Positions 49,455 through 51,648 of a stretch of 51,648 bases of DNA are shown in pieces. Location of the stretch: contig JBCCFW010000032.1 of NCBI GenBank assembly GCA_039029535.1, forward strand, positions 1 to 51,648, written 5' to 3'. A program made the position numbers and the translations under genes. The DNA comes from JBCCFW01 sp039029535. GTDB lineage: Bacteria > Acidobacteriota > JBCCFW01. How positions within the stretch are numbered: position 1 is the first letter of the stretch; every line of letters begins with the position of its first letter. Below the pieces are notes generated by a model that did no database searches, was not told the DNA's origin, and saw only the letters and a list, made by a program, of their open reading frames with translations.

Positions 49455-51648
49455 ATGGGCCCCGGGGACGAACGGCAACGACACGCCTGGATCAGCGAGC
49501 TGGTCGGTCGTGTGATGGGCACGCCGGCGGCCGAACGCGAGTCCCTTCTCGCCGCCGCCTGTGGCGACGATCAGGAGCTGCGACGTCGCGTCGACTCCCT
49601 GCTGGCACGGATCGACGAACCGGCCGACTTTCTCCAGGGCCCGGCGCCGGGCGAGGCGCTCCGGCACGTCCACGACGAGCTGCCGCTGCCGCGGGACGGC
49701 GCTGAAGCGGCAGCGGTTCGCTCGCAGACCCAGCCGAGATGGGGTCGGAGCCTGCCAGGTGCCGATCGGTCCTCGTCGACGTTCCCCGAGTCGATCGGCC
49801 CCTACCGCATCCTGACCGAGCTCGGCCGCGGCGACATGGGCATCGTTTACGAAGCCGAGCAACTCCGACCGAAACGTCGAGTCGCCCTCAAGGTCCTGCC
49901 GCCCGGCCCGCTCGCCCCTCGGACCAGTTGGCGTTTCGAGCGCGAGTCGGAGCTTCTCGCCCGGCTGCGTCATCAAGGCATCGCCCAGGTCTTCGAAGCC
50001 GGTGTCGACGAGCGCATGCCCGGTGCCCCACTCCACTACTTCGCCATGGAGCTCGTCGACGGCCCGACGCTCCTCGAGCACGTCCGACGCCACGGGCTCT
50101 CCACCCACCAACGTCTCGAGCTCCTGGCGCGAGTCTGCGACGCGGTGGGCCACGCCCATCGTCACGGCATCGTCCACCGGGACCTCAAGCCCGACAACAT
50201 CCTGGTCGACTCCACCGGTCAACCCAAGGTGCTCGACTTCGGGATCGCCCGCGCCGCCGACCTCGACGCCGAGACGACCCTGCAGACCTGCTCGGGTCTC
50301 ATCATGGGCACGCTCTGCTACATGAGCCCCGAGCAGGCCATGGGACGCAGCGACGACGTCGACGCTCGCTCCGACGTCTACTCGCTGGGCGTGATCGCGT
50401 ACGAGCTGCTGAGCGGGCGTCGCCCCCATGATCTCGACGACCACGCCCTGCCGGAGGCCGTGGGGATCATCCGCGACGTCGAACCGCAGACACTCGACTC
50501 CCTCGATCGCACCCTGGGCCGTGACGTCACCACCCTGGTCGCCAAGTCCCTCGCCAAGGAGCGCTCACGTCGCTACGCCGACGCCAGCGAGCTCGCCGAG
50601 GACATCCGACGCTTCCTCCGGCATGAGCCCATCGTCGCGCGCCCACCGAGCCGGGCCTATCGACTCGGTCGCTTCGTCCGGAGACACCGCTGGCTCGTCG
50701 CCGGAACGCTGGTCGTCATCAGCGCCCTGTCGATCGGGCTCGTCCTCGCCATCGGCTCCGCCCTGCGTGAGTCGGAGCTCCGCCGTCAGGCGCGGAGCGA
50801 GCAGTACGCCGCCCGACTCTCGGCCGCCAGCGCCGCCCTGCGCGACCTGGATCCGGTGGCGCTCGGACGCGAGCTCGAAGCCGCCCCCGTGGAGCATCGC
50901 GGCTGGGAGTGGCGGCACCTGCGCTCACGACGCGATGACAGCCTCGCGGTCCTCCCCGGAGCACCTGCTCGACACGCCGGGCTGGCTCATGACGGCCACT
51001 CGTTCCTCCTCTGGAACGACCACGCCGTGCGACGGCTCGGTCCAGACGAACGAACGTTCGTCGAGAGCCTCTGGACGGCGGGCCACGACGAGACCCTGCG
51101 ATGGCTGACGCCAGACCTGGACTGGGCCTGGATTCAGCAGAGCAGCGGGACCGACACGCCGGTCTCCGTTCTCCTCCATCTTCCCAGCACGACCGAACGA
51201 GACCTGACTCCGCTCCTGACCGGTTCGGACGAGGGCGCCGTCCGCCGGTTTCGACCCGCCGGCCGGGGCTGGGCCCTGATCGAGCACGACCAGAGCGCCA
51301 CGCTCGTCGAGCTCTCGACCGGCATCAGCCGCCCCCTGCTCGATCCCATCCACTTCTACGCGGGACTGACGACGAGCCCGGACGGCACGCTGCTGTTCTG
51401 CGGCGGCGTGAGCGCACGCCACCGTGGCGTGTCCGCCTGGACCACGGCGACCGGCGAGCTGCTTCGGAGCTACTCAGGCCTGGCCGCGAGCTCCCTGACG
51501 ATCAGCCCCGACGGCCGGACCCTGGTCGGCGGCGCCGCCCGAGGAGAGGTCCAGGCCTGGGATGTCGAGACGGGCGACCTGCTGCCCTGGAACAGGCCCT
51601 CCCTCAGCGACGATACGATCCGGGACCTGACCATGAGCCCCGACGGCA
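49455..51648 (+). CDS. Ser/Thr protein kinase with WD40-like C-terminal propeller, 3' end outside window
   Basis: The frame starts at the ATG at 49455 (MGPGDERQRHAWISEL) and is open to the window edge (731 codons). The kinase domain covers about 115-395: glycine loop LGRGDMGIVYEAE (Asp at the second position of the usual GGMG), lysine in VALKVLP, GIVHRDLKPDNILVD, DFG in VLDFGIARA and APE-equivalent MSPEQAMG. It should be active. A membrane span near 413-437 (WLVAGTLVVISALSIGLVLA) is followed by a beta-propeller-like region with SPDGTLLFCGG, SPDGRTLVGGA and LTMSPDG blades (PQQ/WD40 type). The domain order matches planctomycete-style kinases with propeller sensors. It is divergent from the sigma gene at 48772. 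Confidence 0.88.
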   Translation, partial: MGPGDERQRHAWISELVGRVMGTPAAERESLLAAACGDDQELRRRVDSLLARIDEPADFLQGPAPGEALRHVHDELPLPRDGAEAAAVRSQTQPRWGRSLPGADRSSSTFPESIGPYRILTELGRGDMGIVYEAEQLRPKRRVALKVLPPGPLAPRTSWRFERESELLARLRHQGIAQVFEAGVDERMPGAPLHYFAMELVDGPTLLEHVRRHGLSTHQRLELLARVCDAVGHAHRHGIVHRDLKPDNILVDSTGQPKVLDFGIARAADLDAETTLQTCSGLIMGTLCYMSPEQAMGRSDDVDARSDVYSLGVIAYELLSGRRPHDLDDHALPEAVGIIRDVEPQTLDSLDRTLGRDVTTLVAKSLAKERSRRYADASELAEDIRRFLRHEPIVARPPSRAYRLGRFVRRHRWLVAGTLVVISALSIGLVLAIGSALRESELRRQARSEQYAARLSAASAALRDLDPVALGRELEAAPVEHRGWEWRHLRSRRDDSLAVLPGAPARHAGLAHDGHSFLLWNDHAVRRLGPDERTFVESLWTAGHDETLRWLTPDLDWAWIQQSSGTDTPVSVLLHLPSTTERDLTPLLTGSDEGAVRRFRPAGRGWALIEHDQSATLVELSTGISRPLLDPIHFYAGLTTSPDGTLLFCGGVSARHRGVSAWTTATGELLRSYSGLAASSLTISPDGRTLVGGAARGEVQAWDVETGDLLPWNRPSLSDDTIRDLTMSPDG

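Noticed and set aside
1..51648. tRNA, rRNA or CRISPR arrays
   Set aside because: No cloverleaf-like sequences with CCA-ready acceptor stems, no rRNA segments and no short direct repeats with regular spacers were seen on either strand, within the limits of reading by eye.

Overview
High-GC bacterial chromosome segment of about 51.6 kb. The lineage cannot be fixed from sequence alone. A Gram-negative cell with a large regulatory repertoire is suggested by several features: five ECF-type sigma factors, three Ser/Thr kinases with large C-terminal regions behind a membrane span, two TPR-CHAT proteins, an inverse autotransporter with an N-terminal outer-membrane barrel, and secreted proteins with CSLREA, GEVED and Cys/Asp-rich repeats. 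This style is common in Planctomycetota and Acidobacteriota. That placement is inference.

Layout. 1-6160 (minus): two paralogous secreted beta-repeat proteins, the first cut by the window edge. 6330-16893 (minus): a tandem duplication of an ECF sigma gene followed by a roughly 1490-residue membrane Ser/Thr kinase. One complete and one partial copy of a 183-bp inverted-repeat element lie between the two units. 17111-24756: a small secreted protein, a KAP NTPase-FGE gene broken by an amber codon at the Walker A lysine, a small membrane protein, a GST gene broken by a 179-bp inverted-repeat element, an O-antigen ligase-like protein and a secreted protein. 24982-35197: two sigma / zinc-finger anti-sigma-TPR / TPR-CHAT protease modules in different orientations. 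35286-41174: a secreted protein and an inverse autotransporter with about 18 tandem beta-helix repeats. 41478-48767: a peptide secretion locus. 48772-end: a fifth sigma factor and a third kinase, divergent from each other.

The most novel part is 41478-48767. Six consecutive plus-strand genes encode peptides of only 16-20 residues (consensus MTTTTDLRAGANPWFD), nearly all with a good ribosome binding site. Facing them are two minus-strand genes for 38- and 42-residue peptides that carry the same TxLRAG core followed by an acidic MTE(D/E)P tail. Directly downstream and divergent are an HlyD-type adaptor, an ABC exporter with an intact C39 peptidase (C19/H99/D115) and a second ABC exporter whose N-terminal domain looks like a C39 fold without the catalytic Cys and His. 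I see no modification enzyme in the window. My reading is a peptide export system in which LRAG is a short recognition or cleavage element and the acidic, Trp-containing tails are the products. That function is inferred.

Second theme: short non-autonomous elements. Two families have terminal inverted repeats and flanking YTAR tetranucleotides. In three cases the flanking tetranucleotide contains the TAG stop codon of the upstream gene, so the element sits at the very end of a reading frame without damaging it. A third, unrelated element has destroyed the GST gene.

Third theme: sigma / anti-sigma / TPR-CHAT modules occur twice. They recall type III-E CRISPR Craspase, where a TPR-CHAT protease controls a sigma factor by cleaving its inhibitor, but no CRISPR component is present here.
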